Origin: ER46 sp964229935
GTDB taxonomy: Bacteria > Verrucomicrobiota > Verrucomicrobiia > Opitutales > Opitutaceae
Reading direction: 5' to 3'
Length of the DNA: 64,000 nt
Assembly (NCBI GenBank): GCA_964229935.1
Contig: CAXRGI010000233.1
Span: 1 to 64,000, forward strand
Below the pieces are notes generated by a model. It was not told where the DNA came from and did not search any database. It was given only the letters and a program-made list of their open reading frames with translations. Position numbers and translations under genes: made by a program. This document shows, piece after piece, positions 1 through 7,930 of this stretch (positions are counted from its first letter, which is position 1; each line of letters starts with the position of its first letter).

Positions 1-588
1 CCGCGCGACGTTCGGCGGCGCGGTGCCGCCGTCCAGGACCGGGACATCGGAGCCGTGGGAGGCGAAATGTAGCTCCGCGGGTACGCTCCAAGAGTCCGGA
101 TCCCCCTGAATCCTCGTGCGCCAGTTGTGGAAGATCTTCCCGATGTTGCGCGTGAAATACCCGTGCTGCTTGAAATGCTGCGGCAGGGTGACGACGTCGG
201 GCCGCGTCTCGCGAAAATGCGTGGGGAGGTTCCAGACCCGCAGGGTGTCCGGCCGCCGTCCGGTCAACAATGAGGCCCGCGACGGGTTGCACAGAGCTTG
301 CTGGCAGTAGGCGCGTTCGAACAGAACCCCGCGTCCGGCTAGAGCGTCAAGGTGAGGCGTCCGCGCCACCGGATCACCCAAGCATCCCAGGTTGTCCCGC
401 AGGTCGTCGGAGGCGAGGAAAAGGACGTTCGGCGGACGCACCGTCGAGGCGGCAGTGGCGCACAACACGGACGAAATTAAACCTGCAGCGAGGACAAGTA
501 TGGGGCGGAAACCTCGTCTCCCGCTTCGGATGATCCGGAGCGGATGGGCTCGCGCTCGGCCCGACGCCCTACGCTGAAACGCGTTCAC
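1..588 (-). CDS. Sulfatase (iduronate-2-sulfatase-like), 3' end cut by window edge
   Basis: Secreted arylsulfatase-superfamily enzyme predicted to hydrolyse sulfate esters, probably on a glycan. The reading frame is open for 196 codons from a GTG at 588 to the window edge. A basic N-terminus and a hydrophobic stretch (about residues 29-46) form a signal peptide. Then come the metal-binding ASDDLRDN segment (residues 59-66) and the formylglycine motif CNPSR at residues 100-104, whose Cys must be matured by a formylglycine-generating enzyme. The wording LRDNLGCLGDP and YCQQALCNPSR is typical of iduronate-2-sulfatase-like bacterial sulfatases. It is the third sulfatase downstream of the TonB receptor, 29 nt after the previous one. 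The GTG start is uncertain, since no ATG is available. Substrate unknown. Confidence 0.85.
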   Translation of the reverse strand, partial: MNAFQRRASGRARAHPLRIIRSGRRGFRPILVLAAGLISSVLCATAASTVRPPNVLFLASDDLRDNLGCLGDPVARTPHLDALAGRGVLFERAYCQQALCNPSRASLLTGRRPDTLRVWNLPTHFRETRPDVVTLPQHFKQHGYFTRNIGKIFHNWRTRIQGDPDSWSVPAELHFASHGSDVPVLDGGTAPPNVAR

Positions 589-617
589 GAGTGAAGGGAT
601 GCAGGCCCGCCGATCCC

Positions 618-2027
618 TTATTTTCGCCGCCGCTCCGCAGCGGATTTCAACGGATAATCCGGCGAAGGCTCGAAGGCGCGTTGCATGAGGCCCTCCATCC
701 GCGCGACGACCTCGGGCCGCTGCGGCGCGAGGTCGCGGCTCTCACCCGGGTCAACCGCCAGATCGTAAAGTTCGGTCGGCTGGTTGAGCGCCGGCCGCAC
801 CGCTTTCCAATCGCCGGCGCGCACCGCCTGCAGGAAAGCGTCCCGGGCGTGACCGTAATCCCAGTAGAGGAACTCGTGCTCCCGCGGACGCGCGCTTCCC
901 CGAAACACCGGCGCGAGGGATAACCCGTCGATGTCCTTCGGCACGGGAGCTCCCGCCAACTCCGCGAGCGTGGGGAGAACGTCCCAATGACCGGCCACAA
1001 CGCCGCTCACCCCACCCGGGGCGATCACGCCGGGCCATCGCGCCAACAAGGGCACCCGAATGCCCCCCTCGTGGAGGTGACGCTTGCTCCCACGGAACGG
1101 CCCGGCGCTGCGGAAAAAATCCGGCCGATGGATGGTTTCACCCGAGGGACCGTTGTCGCTCGTGAAAAGCACGAGCGTGTCGCGCTCGAGTCCCAGTTCC
1201 CCGAGCATGGCGAGCAGGCGTCCGATGTCGCGATCCAGCCGGGTGACCATCGCGGCGTAATTGCGCTCCACCTGCGGCCATGGACGCTCCGAATACGGTG
1301 CGTCATCCGGCACCGGATGCGAATCCGGCGAGTCCTTTGGAAACTCCGACCAATGCGGCAGGATGGTTGGAAAATAGAGAAAGAAAGGCCGCCGGTCGTC
1401 GCGCGCCGCCTCGAGGAACCGCAGAGCCCGGGCAAGGAGCAGATCGGGGGCGTACTCGCGGCGCGCGGCGGGGACGCCCGGTCGGTTGCCCGGGAGCAGC
1501 ACCACGCGGTTGGTGTCCCAGAGAAAATGCGGGTAGTAGAAATGCGCGTGATCCTGATTGGGGTAGCCGTAGAATTCCGCGAAACCCTTCCGCCACGGCG
1601 CCCCCGCCTCGCCGTGATCGCCGAGGCTCCACTTGCCGAAGCCGCCGGTGCGGTAGCCCACGCCGCGGAGAATCTCCGGAATGATGAGATCACCCGCCAG
1701 CAGGTGGATGCCGTGGGGCACGTTGTCGCGCACGCGACCGCGGCCGTTGTGCCGACCAGACATCAGGCATGAACGCGAGGGCGCGCAAACGGATGAACCG
1801 GCGTAGAACTGCGTGAAGCGCATTCCCTCCGCCGCAAGCCGGTCCAAATTCGGCGTGCGGATCTCCTTTTGCCCGTAGCAGCCGAGATCACCCCACCCAA
1901 GGTCATCGGCGAGAATAAGCACGACATTCGGCGCTGCGTCGGCCGCCGGGGCACCCGCCAGCGCGACCATCAAGCCGGCGGCCCGGAATCGGCGGTACAA
2001 AGCGAGGAAAACTGGCCGGGATGACAT
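618..2027 (-). CDS. Secreted sulfatase
   Basis: A 469-residue arylsulfatase-family enzyme. The ATG at 2027 gives a signal peptide (about residues 1-31), then LILADDLGWGDLG with the DD metal ligands near residues 41-42 and the formylglycine motif CAPSR at 81-85. It also carries GFGKWSLGDHG and FTSDNGPSGE, the later metal and active-site blocks of the family. Length is typical. The open frame continues upstream to 2324, but that stretch lies inside the preceding sulfatase and lacks a signal peptide, so the shorter start is chosen. It begins 4 nt after the stop of the preceding sulfatase, so the two are almost certainly co-transcribed. Exact substrate cannot be read from sequence; sulfated polysaccharide is inferred from the TonB receptor upstream. 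Confidence 0.92.
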   Translation of the reverse strand: MSSRPVFLALYRRFRAAGLMVALAGAPAADAAPNVVLILADDLGWGDLGCYGQKEIRTPNLDRLAAEGMRFTQFYAGSSVCAPSRSCLMSGRHNGRGRVRDNVPHGIHLLAGDLIIPEILRGVGYRTGGFGKWSLGDHGEAGAPWRKGFAEFYGYPNQDHAHFYYPHFLWDTNRVVLLPGNRPGVPAARREYAPDLLLARALRFLEAARDDRRPFFLYFPTILPHWSEFPKDSPDSHPVPDDAPYSERPWPQVERNYAAMVTRLDRDIGRLLAMLGELGLERDTLVLFTSDNGPSGETIHRPDFFRSAGPFRGSKRHLHEGGIRVPLLARWPGVIAPGGVSGVVAGHWDVLPTLAELAGAPVPKDIDGLSLAPVFRGSARPREHEFLYWDYGHARDAFLQAVRAGDWKAVRPALNQPTELYDLAVDPGESRDLAPQRPEVVARMEGLMQRAFEPSPDYPLKSAAERRRK

Positions 2028-2031
2028 GCGA

Positions 2032-3471
2032 CTAAGGCGAAGAAGCCGCACCTTGGAACGCGCGGGCGGATTGATCCACGTCTTTTTCCCACCGTGAGAG
2101 CGCCGCGCGCAGGTCGGCCACCCGCACCGGCTCTCGCGCGGCCAGATCACGCGACTCTCCCACGTCTTCAGCCAGCTGGAAGAGCTGGGGTGCTTCGTCG
2201 CCTTGCAGCACGAGCTTCCACGGCCCGCGCCGCACTGCCCGGCGGGGCCCGGCCCGCCAGAACAGCGTCCGGTCCGCGAGTGGCCGCCCGCCGAAAAGCA
2301 GGGGCGCGAGATCGGCGCCGTCATTCGGTGGTCGCGGCGCGCCCGCGAGGTTCAGCAGCGTGGGGAAAAGGTCGAAGCTGAGCGCGGTTGCCGCGGTTGT
2401 TCCGGATACGATGCGACCCGGCCACCAGGCGATCGCGGGCACCCGGTGCCCGCCCTCGTAGAGCTCGGTTTTCTGTCCACGCAGCGGGCCGTTGCTCGAG
2501 ATGTTCCGGAATTTGGGGCCGTAGTTGATGTACCCGCCATTGTCGGATGTGAAAAAGACGAAGGTCCGGCCATCCAGCTTCAGGCGGCGCAAGGCGGCCA
2601 TCACGGCGCCCACGCTGGCGTCCAGAGACTCCACCATGGCCTGGACATGCGGCGCGACGTTGGCGGGATCCGGGATGACGCCCCACTTTTCCGTCTCGTA
2701 GTCCCGCGCCTCTGTGCGGTGGGGCGGATCCTGCGGGCCCTGCCACGGGAAATGGATGGCGAGGTGCGAGAGATAGAGCAGGAACGGCCGCGACTGGTTG
2801 CGCTCGAGGAAGGCAATGCTGTGCCGCGTGAGGAGTTCCGCCGTGTAACCGCTTTCCGTCACCGGGTCCTCATTGTGCCACCAATCGGGGCGGCCCCCGC
2901 GGTCGCGATGGGTGTGATGGTCCCCGTCACCGGAAAGCAAACCGCGGAACTCGTCGAAACCCTGGCGGGTGGGAACGAAAGGCGCCTCATAGCCGAGATG
3001 CCATTTGCCGAACGCGCCGGTGGCGTAGCCGCGCTCCCGCAGTCCCTCCGCGATCGTGACCGCCGCGAGCGGAAGGCCGGCGTTCCGATCATCCCGGTTG
3101 CTGAGCGCCGTCTCCATGTTCCGGCCGAAGCGGCTCGGGTAAAGACCGGTCATGAGCGCCGCGCGGGTCGGCGAGCACATCGGTCCATTGCTGTGGAAAT
3201 CCGTGAAACGCAGGCCTTCGGCGGCGAGCCGATCCAGGTGCGGCGTGCGGTGCCGGGGATGGCCGTAGCAGCCAAGATCCCCGTAGCCGAGATCGTCGGC
3301 GAGGATGACCACAAAGTTGGGCGGCGCCTCCTCGGCGGCGATGAGCCGGCCGGCGCCGAGCAAGGCGACCGCCAAAGTGGCCCGCCATCGCGGCCGTGGA
3401 ACGACGCGGGCCTTCGCCGCGCCGCGATCGGGGGGAGCGGATTCCGGAATGGGCGGCCGGCGGTCTTTCAA
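2032..3471 (-). CDS. Secreted sulfatase, TTG start overlapping receptor stop
   Basis: A 479-residue arylsulfatase-family protein. After a signal-like stretch (residues 28-46) it shows VILADDLGYGDLGCYG, the formylglycine motif CSPTR at residues 99-103, GKWHLGYE and FTSDNGGYINYG, so all core blocks are present. There is no ATG between the upstream receptor and the mature domain. The best start is TTG at 3471, which overlaps the receptor stop as TTGA and suggests translational coupling. The much longer open frame reaching 3978 runs antiparallel to nothing useful: it reads through the receptor gene in another frame and is Arg-rich noise. Probably acts in the periplasm or outside the cell on a sulfated glycan taken up by the coupled receptor. 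Confidence 0.88.
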   Translation of the reverse strand: MKDRRPPIPESAPPDRGAAKARVVPRPRWRATLAVALLGAGRLIAAEEAPPNFVVILADDLGYGDLGCYGHPRHRTPHLDRLAAEGLRFTDFHSNGPMCSPTRAALMTGLYPSRFGRNMETALSNRDDRNAGLPLAAVTIAEGLRERGYATGAFGKWHLGYEAPFVPTRQGFDEFRGLLSGDGDHHTHRDRGGRPDWWHNEDPVTESGYTAELLTRHSIAFLERNQSRPFLLYLSHLAIHFPWQGPQDPPHRTEARDYETEKWGVIPDPANVAPHVQAMVESLDASVGAVMAALRRLKLDGRTFVFFTSDNGGYINYGPKFRNISSNGPLRGQKTELYEGGHRVPAIAWWPGRIVSGTTAATALSFDLFPTLLNLAGAPRPPNDGADLAPLLFGGRPLADRTLFWRAGPRRAVRRGPWKLVLQGDEAPQLFQLAEDVGESRDLAAREPVRVADLRAALSRWEKDVDQSARAFQGAASSP

Positions 3472-6400
3472 AGGTCGAAACCGAAGGTTAGGACGAAGAG
3501 GCGGGCGTCGACGGTAGCGAGACGCGAGACCGCTCCCGTGGTGAGCGCGCCGACGGGGATCGGATCGTGCTCGTTGAGGAAATTGCGCACATTCAGCTGC
3601 GCGCGGTACGCGAAGCCACCGAACGATTTGATCCTCCCGCGATAGCCCGCGATGAAATCCACGTAAGACTCGCTCTTCCCACGGAAGGCCTTCCCGAGAT
3701 CCAGCACGGTGCTTCCAGTCGAGGTGGTCTTGACGCCGTAACCGATCGTCGGTGCGGCGCGCCAGCGCACGGCACCTCCGACGTTGAAGCCCTTCAGGCG
3801 CCCCTCGCGAAATCGGTAATTGGCGATCGCATTCATCCGGGCCCCGCGGGCGGTGTCGGTGGCGCGTCCGTCGGCGGCGGACATGAAGGCCAGCGCCTGA
3901 CCCACGAGGGCGCTGTTGTAGTACTGCTCCAGCGTCTGCCCGGTGGGCGCCGAGGTGCTGAAGGGGGCTGTCTTCCACGTGACCGGACGACCGGCGGAGT
4001 CGACCTCGCCATTCTTAGCCACCACGCCGGTCCAGACCGGCAGTCGTGCGTCGCGCCAGGCGAACCAAGGGTTTCCGATGTTTGATTCGACAGCCTCCGA
4101 CATCGCCCCGTTGAGCCGGATGTTCCAATTCCTCGTCGGGCTGATGCTCAACTCGGCCTCGTACCCCGTGGATCGGGCGTCGGACATGATGAAGTAGGCC
4201 GGACGGCCGGCGGTGCGGTAACCCCGGCGGTTGCCGTCGTTGACGTTGATGGTCGGGGCCGACGGATCGAGCGCGAGCACGCGCTGCTCGAGGTTGAAGA
4301 AAGTATCCCGGAACTGGTTGATCTGATTCGAAGCGCGCTGGGGACCGACGGAATTTTCATACTTGTTGAGCCGGAGCGCGACCCGGTCGGACCACAGGTC
4401 CAGCTGGATGCCGTAGTCGCGGCCCTTGCCCCCGGCGCCTGGGATGTCGTTCCCAAACGGATCGTAGCGCCCGATGTTGAGATCAAAGGTTGTCGAGTGG
4501 TTGTAGAATCCGGTGAGCCACCTCAGGGGCCGCGCCACAACGCCGATGCTCCGATTGATGCCCTGCTGGCCGGCACCGAAGGTGTCCCAACCGGCGTCCC
4601 AAAGCACGGGAAACAGGCCCGAGAAATCCTGCGCGACCGAGGCGGCATCCAGCGTGGCCGAGCGGGCCGCGTCCCTGCGGTAACCATAAGTCAGCACCAG
4701 GCGTTCCAAGCCGCCGCGGTCGCGCAGGAAGGCGCCTTGCCAGGCGAAAACGAGCGCGTTCGTGCGGTTGCGGGCACCGGTGGCAGCCGCCTGCGCCGCG
4801 AGACGCTTGCCGCTGGCGGCGGACCGCAGGGGCGTGTCGTAGGCGTAGAGGGTGAACGGCTGGCCGTTGGAGTCGGTCATCTTCCAGTCGCCCAGCATGG
4901 AACCGGCGGCGAGCGTCGGTTCATAGGGATCGTTGAAGTAGTGCCGGAAGACCGGCAGGCGGGTCGCGTGCTGCGCCCAGTTTTGCTGGTTCTTCGCGCG
5001 CAGCGCCACACCCGCGATGACCGGGTCGTCGAGGATGCGGCGGTTGAAGTTCTGCTGCCCGACGGTCTCCTGCCGGGACTCCGTGTAAAGCCCGCTGAAG
5101 CGATGCCGGCCGAGCCAACGAGCCCAAGCGCCGCGCCGCGCGAACTCCCGCGCGAGGTCGACCTCGTAGCTCAAAGTGGCGCGCCAGTCGCTGCGGGAGT
5201 CGAAGGTGAGGTCGCTGCCGGTGTCCCCCTGGAAGTAGAACTTGCCCGCATTCGGGTTGGGCGTGGTGGTGCCCGGGACGAACTGGTTGGCGTCAACGGA
5301 CAAGGGCGAGTCGTAGCTGTTGGCCAGTCCACCGACGCTCAGTGCATGGTTGAATGAGTCCTCCCGGTTGTAGGCCACTTCAAGGAAGAGCCCGCTCGTG
5401 ATCCGTTGTTCAAGGATCACGGTCTTCGTGTAGGCCCCGATCAAGTTGGTGCGGGACGAGCCGGGAAGGTTCACGTCGAACGGGAAGATCGATGGATCGA
5501 GGATAGTGTAGCTCGCGCCGGCATCGAACACCGGATCCACCCCGGGCAGCGCGCCGGGTCCCCGGACAATGACCGCGTTGTTCCAGCTGCGGATCGGAAC
5601 CGAACCGCCCTGGATCACCACCGGGTTCAGGCCGTCCTGCGTGAAGATCACGTTGTTGGTAAGAGCTGCGAGAGACGTGTTGTTGAAGATCGGCTTGGCG
5701 CTCGTGTATCCGCTGCCGGGAATCTGGTTGGCGCGCAGCCAGGGTGTGACGCGGTCGGTGGGCGCGGTGCGCCCCGCCCGGTTCCAGGTCCGCTTGTCGC
5801 GTTCGCCCTGAAGGATCAACGTCGTGTTCTTGAACGGCGTGAAGGTGAGCGCGCCATAAATCCGGTCGTCACGGTCGAGGTTCGGTTTCCTCTCGGTGTA
5901 CTGCCGCTTGCTCAGTCCCATGAGGCGAACGGCGAGCTTCCCGGGCGCGACGACGGTGTTGGCGTCGAACGTGGCTCGCTTCGAGCTCTCCGAGTCGTAC
6001 TGGAGCTCGAGCCCGTACTGGTTGCGCATCTGCGCGCGGGCGGGTGTGGAGTCGAGGATGCCCGCCGGGCTGCCAAGACCGAACAGGATGGCGTTGGGTC
6101 CGCTGGCGATCGTGGCCCGGTCGAGGTTGAAGTTGTCGGTCGGGTTCAGAACGGGGAAATAATTCCGCGTCAGCGTGCCGGTTCCGATGCCGCGCACACG
6201 GCCGCCCCGGGTCGGGGTGGCAACGACGTTGGTGGCCGTGGCCGGAACATAGTCGGAGGTGTTCTCGACGTTGGCGGAGTAGATCAGCGCCTCGTTGAGG
6301 CTCGTGAGGCCGAGATCACGCATAAAGTCGGCCGTGAGCGTCTCGATCTGGTTCGGCAGGTCCTTCAGGTTCGTCCGCAGCCGCGTGCCGGCGAGGGTTT

Positions 6401-6644
6401 CGGTGGCGATCCAGCCGGCGTCGGCCCGTTCCTGCACGACGAACGGCGAAAGCTCCACGGCGACCGCACCGGACGAACCGGAGGATGAAGCGGGGGCTGT
6501 CTGGCCGAGAAGCGGCAGGGACAGACCGAGGAGGGCTGCGGTTAGAATCGTACCCTCGTGTCGGAAACGTAGGCGCTCACCTGATCGCGTGGCGAAGACA
6601 GACGCACGTTGAAGAGCTCCGTCTGCGGGATTTATGGGGTTCAT
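3468..6644 (-). CDS. TonB-dependent outer membrane receptor
   Basis: A 1058-residue outer-membrane receptor for TonB-driven uptake. A signal peptide (about residues 28-49) is followed by a Ser/Ala-rich linker and the segment LSPFVV at 65-70, common in verrucomicrobial receptors. The plug follows (LPNQIETLTADFMRDLG, near 96-112), then a long beta-barrel rich in aromatic/polar alternation. The C-terminus ends LTFGFDL, fitting an outer-membrane barrel. No carboxypeptidase-like regulatory domain is seen at the N-terminus. ATG at 6644 is chosen; the longer frame to 6848 has no signal peptide. It heads a run with three sulfatases, the first overlapping its stop codon, which suggests import of a desulfated glycan fragment. 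The upstream nitrilase gene ends 125 nt before it. Confidence 0.92.
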   Translation of the reverse strand: MNPINPADGALQRASVFATRSGERLRFRHEGTILTAALLGLSLPLLGQTAPASSSGSSGAVAVELSPFVVQERADAGWIATETLAGTRLRTNLKDLPNQIETLTADFMRDLGLTSLNEALIYSANVENTSDYVPATATNVVATPTRGGRVRGIGTGTLTRNYFPVLNPTDNFNLDRATIASGPNAILFGLGSPAGILDSTPARAQMRNQYGLELQYDSESSKRATFDANTVVAPGKLAVRLMGLSKRQYTERKPNLDRDDRIYGALTFTPFKNTTLILQGERDKRTWNRAGRTAPTDRVTPWLRANQIPGSGYTSAKPIFNNTSLAALTNNVIFTQDGLNPVVIQGGSVPIRSWNNAVIVRGPGALPGVDPVFDAGASYTILDPSIFPFDVNLPGSSRTNLIGAYTKTVILEQRITSGLFLEVAYNREDSFNHALSVGGLANSYDSPLSVDANQFVPGTTTPNPNAGKFYFQGDTGSDLTFDSRSDWRATLSYEVDLAREFARRGAWARWLGRHRFSGLYTESRQETVGQQNFNRRILDDPVIAGVALRAKNQQNWAQHATRLPVFRHYFNDPYEPTLAAGSMLGDWKMTDSNGQPFTLYAYDTPLRSAASGKRLAAQAAATGARNRTNALVFAWQGAFLRDRGGLERLVLTYGYRRDAARSATLDAASVAQDFSGLFPVLWDAGWDTFGAGQQGINRSIGVVARPLRWLTGFYNHSTTFDLNIGRYDPFGNDIPGAGGKGRDYGIQLDLWSDRVALRLNKYENSVGPQRASNQINQFRDTFFNLEQRVLALDPSAPTINVNDGNRRGYRTAGRPAYFIMSDARSTGYEAELSISPTRNWNIRLNGAMSEAVESNIGNPWFAWRDARLPVWTGVVAKNGEVDSAGRPVTWKTAPFSTSAPTGQTLEQYYNSALVGQALAFMSAADGRATDTARGARMNAIANYRFREGRLKGFNVGGAVRWRAAPTIGYGVKTTSTGSTVLDLGKAFRGKSESYVDFIAGYRGRIKSFGGFAYRAQLNVRNFLNEHDPIPVGALTTGAVSRLATVDARLFVLTFGFDL

Positions 6645-6769
6645 CGTAAGGGTAAAAACGAACGGCGGCCAAGGTACGGGCCGGACCCGCGATGCGTGGC
6701 TGGTAGAATACGAGGTTTTTTGGAACGCGCATCGCGGTTCGGACTCAACGGGAAACCGCCGCGGGCGTT

Positions 6770-7690
6770 TCACCCGCTGGGCCGCGCGCCCGCGGGGCCA
6801 GCGTGACGCTTCGCCTCGAACCGGCGACGCATCTCCGCCGCGCGCCACTCCAGAAACCCCTTTTCCTCCTTGTCGCGGGCGGCCGGATCCGCCGCGCGCG
6901 GCGGCGGGATCTCGATCTCACCGAAGGTGACCGCCTCCTTTTCGCGTCGCACCGCGGCGATCTCGCCTCCGTTGACCAGCAGGCTCACGCCCACGTTGGC
7001 CTGGACCACGGGCAGCCCGGTCTCCCGCCCGCGCGCGCGCACCTCGCGATCCTGCGACGACGCGGTGGACCCGTAGGCGGGGATGACGAGGAATTGCGCG
7101 CCATCGAGCGCCGGAATGCGCGCAAGCGCGGGATTCCAACGATCGTTGCAGATAAGGATGCCGCAGCGCCCGAAAGGCGTGTCGAAGGCGCGGCTGGTTT
7201 CCCCGAGCCGATTCCACCACCAGTCGGGATGATAACCCTCGGCGAACTGCATCTTGTGATAACGGCCCCGAATCGCACCGGTCTGGTCGATGAAAATCGC
7301 CGTATTGAAGACGTCCGCGCCGACGCTCTCCGCGAACCCGAAGACCAGGCACAGGTCCAGTTCGCGCGCCAAGGCACGAAAACGGTCGATCATCGGATGA
7401 TCCAGCGGAAGAGCGACGTCCCGCATGCGCTCGACCGGAATGATCCCCGCCAGCACGTCGTTCACGATGTACCCCTCCAGCACTCCCTCCGGCGCCACGG
7501 CCAGCTTCGCTCCCCCGGCCGCCGCCGCGCGGAACGCGTGTTCCAGCTGCGTGGCGTTTCCCGCGACATCCAGTTTCACCGGCTCCAGCGAGATGGCGGC
7601 GACCTTCAGCCGGAGCGGGCCCGCCACATCAGCTGCCGCCAGCGCAAAAACCCCGGCGCCAAGAAAAAGGAGCGGGAACAGCGCGCGCAT
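6770..7690 (-). CDS. Secreted carbon-nitrogen hydrolase (nitrilase superfamily)
   Basis: A 306-residue nitrilase-superfamily protein; such enzymes hydrolyse amides or nitriles or transfer acyl groups. The Glu-Lys-Cys triad is visible: E68 in VAPEGVLEGY, K146 in RYHKMQFAEG and C181 in ILICNDRWNP. Unlike most relatives, which are cytoplasmic, it starts with a clear signal peptide (residues 1-20, ending ALAAAD). The ATG at 7690 follows a GGGGGG-rich ribosome-binding region; the longer frame to 7825 adds only basic residues ahead of the signal. It is divergent from the second TonB receptor (240 bp between starts) and upstream of the sulfatase/receptor run. Physiological substrate unknown. Confidence 0.88.
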   Translation of the reverse strand: MRALFPLLFLGAGVFALAAADVAGPLRLKVAAISLEPVKLDVAGNATQLEHAFRAAAAGGAKLAVAPEGVLEGYIVNDVLAGIIPVERMRDVALPLDHPMIDRFRALARELDLCLVFGFAESVGADVFNTAIFIDQTGAIRGRYHKMQFAEGYHPDWWWNRLGETSRAFDTPFGRCGILICNDRWNPALARIPALDGAQFLVIPAYGSTASSQDREVRARGRETGLPVVQANVGVSLLVNGGEIAAVRREKEAVTFGEIEIPPPRAADPAARDKEEKGFLEWRAAEMRRRFEAKRHAGPAGARPSG

Positions 7691-7930
7691 CGTTCCCCCC
7701 GACCTCTCCGGTCCTGTGCGCGAAGGCAAGTCCGCCGGACAGACCCGACGTGAGTGAAGGCCGCCTGTCAGCCGCGGCAGAGAACCCGGTTCGCTCAGGC
7801 GGGCAACCAGCGTAACCGGGAACAACGCATCGGCGGGTTTACCGCGACTTCGAGGCTACGGCGATCCAACCGGCGCTTGCGTGCCTACGCACGATTAGGG
7901 AGCTTATCCAACCGCGCTCCCGTAAACCCC

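Noticed and set aside
3472..3978. N-terminal extension of the second sulfatase into the receptor gene
   Set aside because: Arg-rich sequence with no signal peptide; it overlaps the receptor coding region in another frame.
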